A stretch of DNA of 20,812 nt, taken from NCBI GenBank assembly GCA_023416965.1, contig JAEZGJ010000239.1:1-20812 (forward strand). The letters run 5' to 3'. The notes below the pieces were generated by a model. It saw only the letters and a list, made by a program, of their open reading frames with translations. It ran no database searches and was not told the DNA's origin. The translations under genes were made by a program, and so were the position numbers. Source of the stretch: Pseudomonadota bacterium (GTDB taxonomy: Bacteria > Pseudomonadota > Alphaproteobacteria > Rhizobiales > Phreatobacteraceae). This document shows, piece after piece, positions 9,112-15,580 of this stretch. Position 1 is the first letter of the stretch. Every line of letters begins with the position of its first letter.

Positions 9112-10908
9112 TCAGAACGCTTCGGCGGCGAGCGCCATCATCGAGTCGGCGCCGGCCTGGATGCGGGCGAGATGGGCGCCGGTCTCCGGCATCATCTGCT
9201 CGAAGAAGAAGCGCGCCGTCACCAGCTTGGCATTCATGCGATCGGTGGAGCCGTCAGCACCCTCGGCGAGCTTCTCCGCGGCCACCTTGGCCATCTTCGC
9301 CCACATGTAGCCCATGGCGACGAGGCCGAACATGTGCATGTAGGGCGTCGAGCCGGCACCCGCATTGTCGGGCTTGGCCATGGCGTTCTGCATGAACCAC
9401 ATGGTCGCCGCCTGCAGGTCCTTCAGGCCTTTCGACAGCGAGGCGACATAGGCGCCGACACTGGCGTCGTCCTTGTTCTGCGAGCAGAAGGTGCCGACCT
9501 CGTTGAAGAAGCTCATCACCGCCCGGCCGCCATTGGCGGCGAGCTTGCGTCCCACGAGGTCGAGAGCCTGGATGCCGTTGGCGCCCTCGTAGATCATGGC
9601 GATGCGGGCGTCGCGGACGAACTGGCCCATGCCCCATTCGTTGATGTAGCCGTGGCCGCCATACATCTGCTGGGCCTTGACCGCATTGTCGAAGCCGAGA
9701 TCGGTCAGCACGCCCTTCACGATGGGCGTCATCAGGCCGAGATGGTCCTCAGCCTTCTGCCGCTCGGCGGCGTCCTCGGAGCGGTGCGAGACGTCGGCCA
9801 TCAGCGCGGTCCACAGGATCAGCGCCCGGCCCGCCTCGTTGACGGCGCGCAGCGTCATCAGCGTGCGGCGGACGTCGGGATGGACGATGATCGGAGCGGC
9901 GGCCTTTTCCGGTGCCTTGGGGCCGGACAGGGAGCGGCCCTGGATGCGGTCCTTCGCATAGGCGACCGCGTTCTGGTAGGCGACCTCCGACTGCGACAGG
10001 CCCTGGACGCCGACCGACAGGCGCGCCTCGTTCATCATGACGAACATGGCATTGAGGCCCCTGTTCTCCTGGCCGACGAGCCAGCCCCTGGCCTCGTCGT
10101 AGTTCATGACGCAGGTGGCATTGCCGTGGATGCCCATCTTCTCCTCGATCTTGCCGCAGGAGACGCCGTTCCGCTCGCCCGGCATGTTGTCGGGGGTGGG
10201 CAGGAACTTCGGCACGACGAAGAGCGAGATGCCCTTGGTGCCGGCCGGCGCGCCCTCGATGCGGGCGAGGACGAGGTGGATGATGTTCTCGGCCATGTCG
10301 TGCTCGCCGGCCGAGATGAAGATCTTCTGGCCGGTGATACGGTAGGAGCCGTCGCCGTTCGGCACCGCCTTGGTGCGCAGCATGCCGAGGTCCGTGCCGC
10401 AATGCGGCTCGGTGAGGTTCATCGTGCCGGTCCACTCGCCGGAGGTCATCTTCGGCAGGTAGATCTGCTTGATCTCGTCGCTGGCATGGACGTTGAGCGC
10501 CGCCATGGCCCCCTGGGTCAGGCCCGGATACATGCCCCAGGCGAGATTGGCGGAGGACATGAACTCGCCGACCACCGTGTTGACGGTCGCCGGCAGGCCC
10601 TGCCCGCCATAGTCGGGCGAGAAGGCGAGGCCCATCCAGCCGCCCTCCTGGTACTGCTTGTAGGCCTCCTTGAAGCCCGGCGGCGTCGTCACCGTGCCGT
10701 CGTCGTTGCGGCGGCAGCCGACCGTGTCGCCCACCACGTTGAGGGGCTGCAGCACCTCCTCGCAGAACTTGGCGCCCTCGCTGACGATCGCCTCGACGAG
10801 ATCGCGGGGCGCGTCGGCGAAGCCCGGCAGGTTGCCGTAGCCGTCCAGCTTCAGGACGTCGTAGAGCACGAACATCGTGTCCTCGATGGGAGCCTTGTAG
10901 ATCGGCAT
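9112..10908 (-). CDS. Large acyl-CoA dehydrogenase with C-terminal extension (DmdC-like / FadE-like)
   Basis: Flavin acyl-CoA dehydrogenase of 598 residues, about 200 longer than the classical form. The core shows MNLTEPHCGTDLGMLRTKAV (about 163-182), GQKIFISAGEHDMAENI (193-209), QQMYGGHGYINEWGMGQFVR (about 413-432) and MIYEGANGIQALDLVGRK (about 438-455). Glu441 in YEGA is at the MCAD-type catalytic position. After this comes a helical C-terminal domain of about 140 residues, as in DmdC-like proteins (PF12806-type). The ATG at 10906-10908 has an excellent GGAGGAG site. It follows the MerR gene, and the pairing with a MerR regulator, thiolase and fadJ points to fatty acyl-CoA use rather than methylmercaptopropionyl-CoA, although DmdC activity cannot be excluded. 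Confidence 0.93.
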   Translation of the reverse strand: MPIYKAPIEDTMFVLYDVLKLDGYGNLPGFADAPRDLVEAIVSEGAKFCEEVLQPLNVVGDTVGCRRNDDGTVTTPPGFKEAYKQYQEGGWMGLAFSPDYGGQGLPATVNTVVGEFMSSANLAWGMYPGLTQGAMAALNVHASDEIKQIYLPKMTSGEWTGTMNLTEPHCGTDLGMLRTKAVPNGDGSYRITGQKIFISAGEHDMAENIIHLVLARIEGAPAGTKGISLFVVPKFLPTPDNMPGERNGVSCGKIEEKMGIHGNATCVMNYDEARGWLVGQENRGLNAMFVMMNEARLSVGVQGLSQSEVAYQNAVAYAKDRIQGRSLSGPKAPEKAAAPIIVHPDVRRTLMTLRAVNEAGRALILWTALMADVSHRSEDAAERQKAEDHLGLMTPIVKGVLTDLGFDNAVKAQQMYGGHGYINEWGMGQFVRDARIAMIYEGANGIQALDLVGRKLAANGGRAVMSFFNEVGTFCSQNKDDASVGAYVASLSKGLKDLQAATMWFMQNAMAKPDNAGAGSTPYMHMFGLVAMGYMWAKMAKVAAEKLAEGADGSTDRMNAKLVTARFFFEQMMPETGAHLARIQAGADSMMALAAEAF

Positions 10909-10930
10909 GTCTCATCTCCTCCGGGAGGGT

Positions 10931-10948
10931 GGCGCCCGTTCGGGCGCC
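10931..10948 (-). repeat. GC-rich hairpin between merR and the large acyl-CoA dehydrogenase gene
   Basis: GGCGCCCG and CGGGCGCC pair over 8 bp around TT (or 7 bp around GTTC). It lies 29 nt past the merR stop and just before the strong ribosome site of the next gene. It may partly terminate the merR transcript or set expression of the enzyme genes relative to the regulator. Confidence 0.5.
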
Positions 10949-10976
10949 GGTTTCGCAAAGCCGCGGGGCGGCGGGA

Positions 10977-11447
10977 TCAGTCCTTCGACGCCGAGGCGCC
11001 GATGCCGGCGAGCCGCCCGTCGATGACGGTGATCGCCCGTTCGAGTTCGTTGATGGCCGTGTCGATGTCGCTCTTCTGCGCCTGGAGGCGGCCGATCTGC
11101 TCGCGATATTTGGTCCGCGCCACCTTCATCTGTGTGACGCCGCCGTCGCCGAGGTCGTAGAGGTCGAGCATGGCCTTGACCTCCTCCAGCGAGAAGCCGA
11201 CGCACTTGCCCATCAGCACGAGGCGCAGGCGCGAGCGGTCGCGGCGGGAATAGATGCGGTCCTGGCCCTGCCGCTCCGGCGCGAGCAGGCCCTTCTCCTC
11301 GTAGAAGCGCAGCGCGCGGGCGGTGACGCCGAACTCGCGCGTCATCTCGCGGATGGAGAACCTGTCCTTGCCGGCGGACGCGCCGGTCCGCGCCAGCAGC
11401 TCGGCGAGGGACACGCCACCGTTTCGTGCGAGGTCCTGTTCGGCCAT
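10977..11447 (-). CDS. MerR-family transcriptional regulator of the beta-oxidation cluster
   Basis: DNA-binding regulator of 156 residues. The winged helix-turn-helix begins at about residue 30 (FSIREMTREFGVTARALRFYEEKGLL), with the family signature RFYEEKGLL, and is followed by the wing helices RIYSRRDRSRLRLVLMGKCVGFSLEEV. A long dimerisation coiled coil follows at about 105-145 (REQIGRLQAQKSDIDTAINE). It has only one cysteine, so it is not a metal sensor of the classical MerR kind. It resembles the LiuR/fatty-acid type, which responds to acyl-CoA or related metabolites. The start used is the ATG at 11445-11447; a GTG at 11454-11456, three codons upstream, has a better-placed GGGAG and is an equal alternative. 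It is the first gene of the cluster and probably regulates itself through the palindrome upstream. Confidence 0.9.
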   Translation of the reverse strand: MAEQDLARNGGVSLAELLARTGASAGKDRFSIREMTREFGVTARALRFYEEKGLLAPERQGQDRIYSRRDRSRLRLVLMGKCVGFSLEEVKAMLDLYDLGDGGVTQMKVARTKYREQIGRLQAQKSDIDTAINELERAITVIDGRLAGIGASASKD

Positions 11448-11514
11448 GGGGCTCACCGGCTTCGGGCTCCCGTGAAGGGTTCGGCTGACAAGGGTGACGA
11501 CTGACTTGGCCTTT

Positions 11515-11543
11515 CGTCTAACTCACGTTTACGTAAACGTCAA
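11515..11543 (-). promoter_or_regulatory. Putative promoter of merR and the beta-oxidation cluster
   Basis: On the minus strand TTGACG (complement of 11538-11543) and TAGACG (complement of 11515-11520) are separated by 17 nt and fit -35 and -10 elements of the main sigma factor. The region sits about 60-70 nt upstream of the merR start. A perfect palindrome overlaps the -35 and fills most of the spacer, as expected for an operator of the MerR regulator. Confidence 0.6.
11525..11540. promoter_or_regulatory. 16-bp perfect palindrome, likely MerR/LiuR-type operator
   Basis: The sequence ACGTTTACGTAAACGT is a perfect inverted repeat. Its ACGT-containing half-sites resemble, from memory, the sites recognised by MerR-family regulators of branched-chain and fatty acid degradation (LiuR type). 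It lies between the putative -35 and -10 of merR, the classical place for MerR binding. No second copy was noticed in the window. Confidence 0.7.
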
Positions 11544-11779
11544 CATTAGGGGACATGCGGAGGGCGCGGCGGGTAGCCGCAGTGGCAAGCCTGTTTCTTT
11601 CCACGATTGCGGGTGTCAGCGCCCCGCCCCCAGAACATCCCTGCCCGCACCTGAGCTGCAGATTTTCATGCGGGGATCCGGGCTACGCCATGGCGCCGCC
11701 CCCCGGATCCAAGACTGAGCCTCGCTCACCGCGACGATGCGCACCAGGACGCTGCTTGTGCGAGATGCGAAACCTGGAT
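11544..11779. other. Non-coding stretch between the lysR 3' end and the merR promoter
   Basis: With the merR promoter this forms a gap of more than 300 bp without a gene. Open frames here are shadows of other frames with low-complexity Arg/Ser/Pro-rich translations. The only clear structure is the inverted repeat at 11674-11710. Confidence 0.5.
11674..11710 (-). terminator. Inverted repeat downstream of lysR
   Basis: GGATCCGGG and CCCGGATCC pair over 9 bp with a 19-nt loop that itself contains GGCGCC. It lies about 70 nt beyond the lysR stop and before the merR promoter, so it is placed to end lysR transcription. There is no T-run and the loop is long, so the call is tentative. Confidence 0.4.
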
Positions 11780-12706
11780 CTATCCCCCGCCCGCGTCTGC
11801 CAGACCGGTTGCCTGGCGGGCCTGGTCACGGGCCAGGTCGAGAAACGCCTTCAGAGCGGCCGACGGATGGCGCCGGCTAGGGTAGTAGAGGCTGAGGGGG
11901 GCGAGACGCGGTGTCCAGTCTTCGAGGACCCGCTCAAGCCTGCCCGCCGCAATATCCCTGTGGACGTCCGCTTCCATGAAGAAGCCTATCCCGACCCCTT
12001 CCAAGACAGCGATGCGCGCCAGGCTTGCCTCATCGAGCGTGATGGGCCCGTTCACGTCGAGGTGGATCGTCTGGCCGTCCTTCTCGAAGGCCCACCGATA
12101 GAGAGCACCGTTCGGCAGTCGGACGCGGATGCAGGCGTGGTTGAGGAGGTCCGGCGGGACCTGCGGCCGCTGCGCGGTGCGGAGGTAACCAGGGGATGCT
12201 ACCACGGCGTGGCTTTGAGGCGGGCCAACTGGAACCGCAATCATGTCGCTGGGAATGAGATCGGCTCTCCTGACGCCAAGGTCGAACCCCTCGGCGACGA
12301 TGTCGACGATGCGGCCTTCTGTGACGAGGTCGACGTGCACCTGCGGATAGCGACGCAGGAAATCCAGCAGGAGGGGGCCCAGGATCTGCCGCGCGGCGGT
12401 CGGGAAGGCGTTGATCCGAAGCGTTCCCGAGGGGGTGTCCTGCTGGGCGCGGACCGAGTTCATCGCCTGGTAGATGTCATCGAGAGCAGGCCGGACTCGT
12501 TCGACGAACGTGCGCCCGGCATCCGAGAGGGAAACGCTGCGCGTCGTTCGGTTGAACAGGCGTACTCCCAGACTGGTCTCGAGTCCGGCAATGAGGTTGC
12601 TGAGCGCCGTCGTGGACAGGCCCAGATCCACCGCGGCGGCGCGAAACGACCCGCGGCGGGTGATGGCCAGAACGGCGTCGAGCTGGATGAGGCTGAGGCG
12701 CGACAT
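11780..12706 (-). CDS. LysR-family transcriptional regulator
   Basis: DNA-binding regulator of 308 residues, normal for LysR. The N-terminal winged helix-turn-helix (about 3-62) contains LDAVLAITRRGSFRAAAVDL, STTALSNLIAGLETSLGVRL and FNRTTRSVSLSDAGRTF. The effector-binding domain follows from about residue 92 (GTLRINAFPTAARQILGPLL) to near the end. This is the subgroup that usually regulates a divergent gene. It is divergent from the SnoaL/SDR pair, with 143 bp between the starts, so it probably controls that pair and itself. The ATG at 12704-12706 has no good ribosome site, so translation may be weak. The effector is unknown. Confidence 0.93.
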   Translation of the reverse strand: MSRLSLIQLDAVLAITRRGSFRAAAVDLGLSTTALSNLIAGLETSLGVRLFNRTTRSVSLSDAGRTFVERVRPALDDIYQAMNSVRAQQDTPSGTLRINAFPTAARQILGPLLLDFLRRYPQVHVDLVTEGRIVDIVAEGFDLGVRRADLIPSDMIAVPVGPPQSHAVVASPGYLRTAQRPQVPPDLLNHACIRVRLPNGALYRWAFEKDGQTIHLDVNGPITLDEASLARIAVLEGVGIGFFMEADVHRDIAAGRLERVLEDWTPRLAPLSLYYPSRRHPSAALKAFLDLARDQARQATGLADAGGG

Positions 12707-12826
12707 TGTTTCGAAAACCGGATCACCGCATCCCTGTTTATCCCGGTTATCACAACAGAAGGCCAGCCCTAGCTTGTGTGGCAGCGGGTGGCGGACGCCT
12801 GACGGGAGTCACCCGAACGGACCGCC

Positions 12827-12841
12827 CCCCTTAGCAAGGGG
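12827..12841 (+). promoter_or_regulatory. Small hairpin overlapping the ribosome site of the SnoaL-like gene
   Basis: CCCCTT and AAGGGG pair over 6 bp with a 3-nt AGC loop. The right arm is part of the Shine-Dalgarno AAGGGGAG just before the ATG at 12850, so the hairpin would hide it. This could lower or tune translation of the SnoaL/SDR operon. Confidence 0.4.
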
Positions 12842-12849
12842 AGATATCG

Positions 12850-13179
12850 ATGAATATTGAGGTTCCACCGACCGTCGCGGCCTATTTTGCCGCAGACAGA
12901 AGCGGCAGCGTCGAGCGCGTCGCACAATGCTTCACCGCCAACGCCGTCGTCACGGACGAGGGCCAGGTTCACACAGGCCGTGAAGCCATCATGAAGTGGA
13001 AGGCCAGATCTTCGCAGAAGTACGACTACACCGTCGATCCCCGTTCGATTGCGGGGGATGGGCAGCGGGCAGTGGTGATCAGCCGCGTCACCGGCAACTT
13101 CCCCGGCAGTCCCATCGACCTGACATACGACTTCCGCCTCGACGGCGACGCGATCACCTCTCTGGAGATCAAGCCATGA
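12850..13179 (+). CDS. SnoaL-like / NTF2-fold small protein
   Basis: A 109-residue protein with the pattern of the SnoaL-like (NTF2) fold: an N-terminal helix (VPPTVAAYFAADRSGSVERV), then CFTANAVVTDEGQVHTGREA, then IMKWKARSS and a curved beta-sheet ending in YDFRLDGDAITSLEIKP. Such proteins are small isomerases, hydratases or ligand-binding proteins with an open conical pocket; many are uncharacterised. The ATG has a strong AAGGGGAG site at normal spacing. Its stop overlaps the start of the SDR gene by four bases (ATGA), so the two are translated together and probably act on the same compound. No specific catalytic residues can be assigned. Confidence 0.87.
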   Translation: MNIEVPPTVAAYFAADRSGSVERVAQCFTANAVVTDEGQVHTGREAIMKWKARSSQKYDYTVDPRSIAGDGQRAVVISRVTGNFPGSPIDLTYDFRLDGDAITSLEIKP

Positions 13180-13955
13180 CGCCGTTCGTCACCCTGGAAG
13201 GCAAGCGGGCCCTGATCACCTCGGGAACCCGCGGCGCGGGGGCAGCGACGGTGGCCCTGTTCCGCAACCTTGGAGCGGAGGTTCTGACGAGCGCCCGCAC
13301 GCTGCCCGAGGCAGCGCTGGCGTCACACTTCGTCGCGGCCGACCTCACCACGCCCGAAGGCTGTCATGCGCTGGCGGAGGCGGCACGTGATCGTTTGGGA
13401 CGCGTGGACGTCATCGTCCACATGCTGGGCGGGTCATCGGCGCCAGCTGGAGGGTTTGCCGCCCTCTCGGACAGCACATGGCGGCAGGAGCTGGATCTGA
13501 ACCTGTTTCCGGCCCTGCGCCTCGACCGGGCTCTCGTGCCGGACATGGTCACGCGCGGCAGCGGGACGGTGATCCACGTCACGTCCATCCAGAGGGCTCT
13601 GCCACTGCCGGAATCAACGACCGCCTATGCTGCGGCGAAGGCGGCACTGTCCACCTACAGCAAGAGCCTGTCCAAGGAGGTCTCACCGCATGGCGTGCGG
13701 GTCGTCAGGGTTTCGCCGGGCTGGATCGACACCGAGGCATCGGTCGCACTCGCCGAGCGCCTGGGGGGCGATTCCGGGGGAGGCATCGAGGAGGGTCGGA
13801 GGCGCATCATGGCGTCTCTGGGGGGAATTCCCATCGGCCGGCCATCGACACCCATGGAAATCGCGAACCTTGTCGCATTTCTCGCATCCGACAGAGCCGC
13901 CAGCATTACAGGCTCGGAGTACGTCATCGACGGAGGCACCGTCCCGACGGTTTGA
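13176..13955 (+). CDS. Short-chain dehydrogenase/reductase (SDR), classical type
   Basis: NAD(P)-dependent oxidoreductase of 259 residues. The cofactor motif is TSGTRGAG at 15-22, a variant of TGxxxGxG. The catalytic residues are intact: Ser137 in HVTSIQRALP, Tyr151 and Lys155 in AYAAAKAAL. The region that is NNAG in most SDRs reads HMLGGSSAPAGGF here. The C-terminus has RVSPGWIDTEASVAL and the usual end ITGSEYVIDGG. The start at 13176 overlaps the upstream stop as ATGA. With the SnoaL-like gene and the divergent LysR it forms a small catabolic or detoxification module. The substrate is unknown, perhaps a hydroxy- or keto-compound. Confidence 0.95.
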   Translation: MTPFVTLEGKRALITSGTRGAGAATVALFRNLGAEVLTSARTLPEAALASHFVAADLTTPEGCHALAEAARDRLGRVDVIVHMLGGSSAPAGGFAALSDSTWRQELDLNLFPALRLDRALVPDMVTRGSGTVIHVTSIQRALPLPESTTAYAAAKAALSTYSKSLSKEVSPHGVRVVRVSPGWIDTEASVALAERLGGDSGGGIEEGRRRIMASLGGIPIGRPSTPMEIANLVAFLASDRAASITGSEYVIDGGTVPTV

Positions 13956-14026
13956 GAACTGCACGCTCCGTTGCACCGCGCGACGTCTCAAGATCGAGGG
14001 TGCGGGAGAAGGCTTCGAGCGTCCCG

Positions 14027-14070
14027 TCTGCCCGGCTCTTGACGCCAAGGCGCCGCCCCTGCCGGGCAGA
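14027..14070. repeat. 10-bp perfect inverted repeat with 24-nt loop
   Basis: TCTGCCCGGC and GCCGGGCAGA are exact complements. The repeat lies about 70 nt past the SDR stop and may end that transcript, but the long loop and absence of a T-run leave this open. Confidence 0.45.
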
Positions 14071-14369
14071 ACCGAGGACGCCCCGTTGAGGGTGACGTTC
14101 ATGTGCTCCCGGGCGCCGAGGGATTGCGCTCCAGCGAAGCACCGAACCGGGATCAGACTGTTGACCTTGACGGATGCCTGCGACCCTTTTGCACAGGCGC
14201 CCGGACGGGACGGCGGGTCTCCGAGCCCGGCCTGTCGGCGATCTTGCCGGGCAATCCGCTGAAAGATCGGGCTCCGGGGATCCGAAGCTCAACAGGGCAT
14301 CCCCCTCCGCATGGGCCATTGCCCGGGGCCGCGACCGCCCTGCCCAGGCACTCCCCTGGCGAGTCCGGC

Positions 14370-14397
14370 TGGACGCGGCGGGGCGTCCCCCTATAGT
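14370..14397 (+). promoter_or_regulatory. Putative promoter of the TAXI-TRAP operon with an inverted repeat in the spacer
   Basis: TGGACG (14370-14375) and TATAGT (14392-14397) with a 16-nt spacer fit -35 and -10 elements, and the latter stands out in very GC-rich DNA. GGACGC and GCGTCC (14371-14376 and 14383-14388) form an inverted repeat across the -35 and spacer and could be an operator. The gene starts about 55 nt downstream. Confidence 0.5.
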
Positions 14398-14453
14398 GCC
14401 CGCCCAAGAGCCGATCACGGCCGCCATCTGTAAAACCCTCCGGAGGAAACGCC

Positions 14454-15440
14454 ATGACCCTGTCCCGCCGCCATCTCCTCGCCTCGGCCGCCGCCCTGCC
14501 GGCCCTGACCTCGCTCGGCTTCGCCCAGACCCGCGATCCCAGCTGGCCCGCCAACGTCACCCTCGGCACCGCCTCGGTCGGCGGCACCTATTTCGTCTAT
14601 GGCCAGGCCTGGGCGAGCCTCGTCGGCGAGAAGATCGGCCTGCAGATCAACACGCAGCAGACGCAGGGCCCGAACCAGAACATCCTCCTGGTCCAGGACA
14701 AGCGCATCGACCTCGGCATGACCACGATGGGCGTCGCGCTGCAGGCCTGGAACGGCACGGGCGAATGGACCCGCGGCCGCAAGATGCAGGACGTGCGCGC
14801 CCTCTTCCCGATGTACGACACGCCCTTCCACTTCGCGGTGCTGAAGCGTTCGGGCATCACCAGCGTGCAGCAGCTCGCCGGCAAGCGCGTCGGCGTCGGC
14901 CCGCGCGCCGGCACGCCGGGCACCTATTTCCCGCTGATGTTCCAGGCGCTCGGCGTGGAGAACGTCACCATCCGCAACGGCCAGGCCTCCGACATGGGCT
15001 CTCAGCTCGGCGACGGCCTCATCGACTGCTTCGCCTTCGCCGCGGGCCTGCCGATCGCGGCCTATACCGAGCTTTCCAACACCCAGGACGTGGTCTTCTT
15101 CGGCTTCTCGGACGCCGACCTCGCCAAGATGCAGGCCGCCCTGCCGGAGCTCTCGCCCTCCACCATCCCGAAGGGCACCTACAAGCAGATGACCGAGGAC
15201 CAGAAGACGGTCGGCCTCTTCAACTTCGCCATCACCAACAAGGCGGTCCCCGATTCCCTCGCCTATGCCATCGTCAAGGCGGTGCACGAGAACCACGAGG
15301 CCATGGTGAAGGGCCACGCGGCGGCGGTGGAGACGATCCCGCAGAACGTCTCCAAGAACACCTTCCTGCCCTTCCACCCCGGAGCGGCGAAATACTACCG
15401 CGAGAAGGGCATCACCATCGCCGACAAGCTGGTCGGCTGA
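14454..15440 (+). CDS. TAXI-family TRAP transporter substrate-binding protein
   Basis: Periplasmic binding protein of 328 residues that captures a solute and delivers it to the TRAP permease. The signal region MTLSRRHLLASAAALPAL carries a twin-arginine-like SRRHLL motif and a likely cleavage after GFA (residue 24). The mature domain begins with VTLGTASVGGTYFVYGQAWA, the typical TAXI start, followed by TQQTQGPNQNI, LGMTTMGVALQAWNGTG, and GKRVGVGPRAGTPGTYFPLM. The ATG at 14454 has a strong GGAGGAAA site. It is followed by the permease in the same direction. TAXI ligands are often small carboxylates or amino acids such as glutamate, but this one cannot be predicted. Confidence 0.95.
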   Translation: MTLSRRHLLASAAALPALTSLGFAQTRDPSWPANVTLGTASVGGTYFVYGQAWASLVGEKIGLQINTQQTQGPNQNILLVQDKRIDLGMTTMGVALQAWNGTGEWTRGRKMQDVRALFPMYDTPFHFAVLKRSGITSVQQLAGKRVGVGPRAGTPGTYFPLMFQALGVENVTIRNGQASDMGSQLGDGLIDCFAFAAGLPIAAYTELSNTQDVVFFGFSDADLAKMQAALPELSPSTIPKGTYKQMTEDQKTVGLFNFAITNKAVPDSLAYAIVKAVHENHEAMVKGHAAAVETIPQNVSKNTFLPFHPGAAKYYREKGITIADKLVG

Positions 15441-15467
15441 GCCGGAACGGTGCGACCCCGCGGCGCA

Positions 15468-15501
15468 GTCCCTGCCGCCCTCCCGAGGGGCCGGCGGGGA
15501 C
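15468..15501 (+). terminator. Large hairpin between binding-protein and permease genes (attenuator-like)
   Basis: GTCCCTGCCG pairs with CGGCGGGGAC over 10 bp (one T-G pair), and after a 2-nt bulge CCCT pairs with AGGG around a 4-nt loop. It starts 28 nt past the binding-protein stop and 80 nt before the permease start. Such intercistronic hairpins often stabilise the upstream mRNA or partly stop transcription, giving more binding protein than permease. Confidence 0.6.
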
Positions 15502-15580
15502 CCGCGCAAATTTGGACGGGGCGCCGAAACAGGTCCGCGCCGTCCTGCGAAGGGATGGAATGAGGGGCGGGGGAACCGGC

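Larger units (their letters stand above)
13956..14453. other. Gene-poor stretch between the SDR gene and the TAXI-TRAP operon
   Basis: About 500 bp without a convincing gene. Frames on both strands are open for 100-170 codons, but their translations are Arg/Ser/Pro/Gly-rich, lack recognisable motifs and overlap neighbouring genes. It holds the inverted repeat at 14027-14070 and the TRAP promoter near its right end. It could be a decayed gene, but no family was recognisable. Confidence 0.5.

Noticed and set aside
9172..11160. A 662-codon plus-strand open frame opposite the large acyl-CoA dehydrogenase
   Set aside because: Shadow of a real gene; His/Gly/Asp-rich translation and no plausible domain.
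12716..12751. Possible LysR operator: AACCGG/CCGGTT and repeated TTATC between lysR and the SnoaL-like gene
   Set aside because: The arms are short and do not give a clear T-N11-A LysR box; a site is expected here but cannot be fixed by eye.
11555..12772. A 405-codon plus-strand open frame opposite lysR
   Set aside because: Antisense to a clear LysR gene with all expected motifs.
13924..14427. A 167-codon minus-strand frame in the gap before the TAXI gene
   Set aside because: Arg/Ser/Gly/Pro-rich, overlaps the SDR gene end, and no ribosome site or recognisable motif; a pseudogene remains possible but unsupported.
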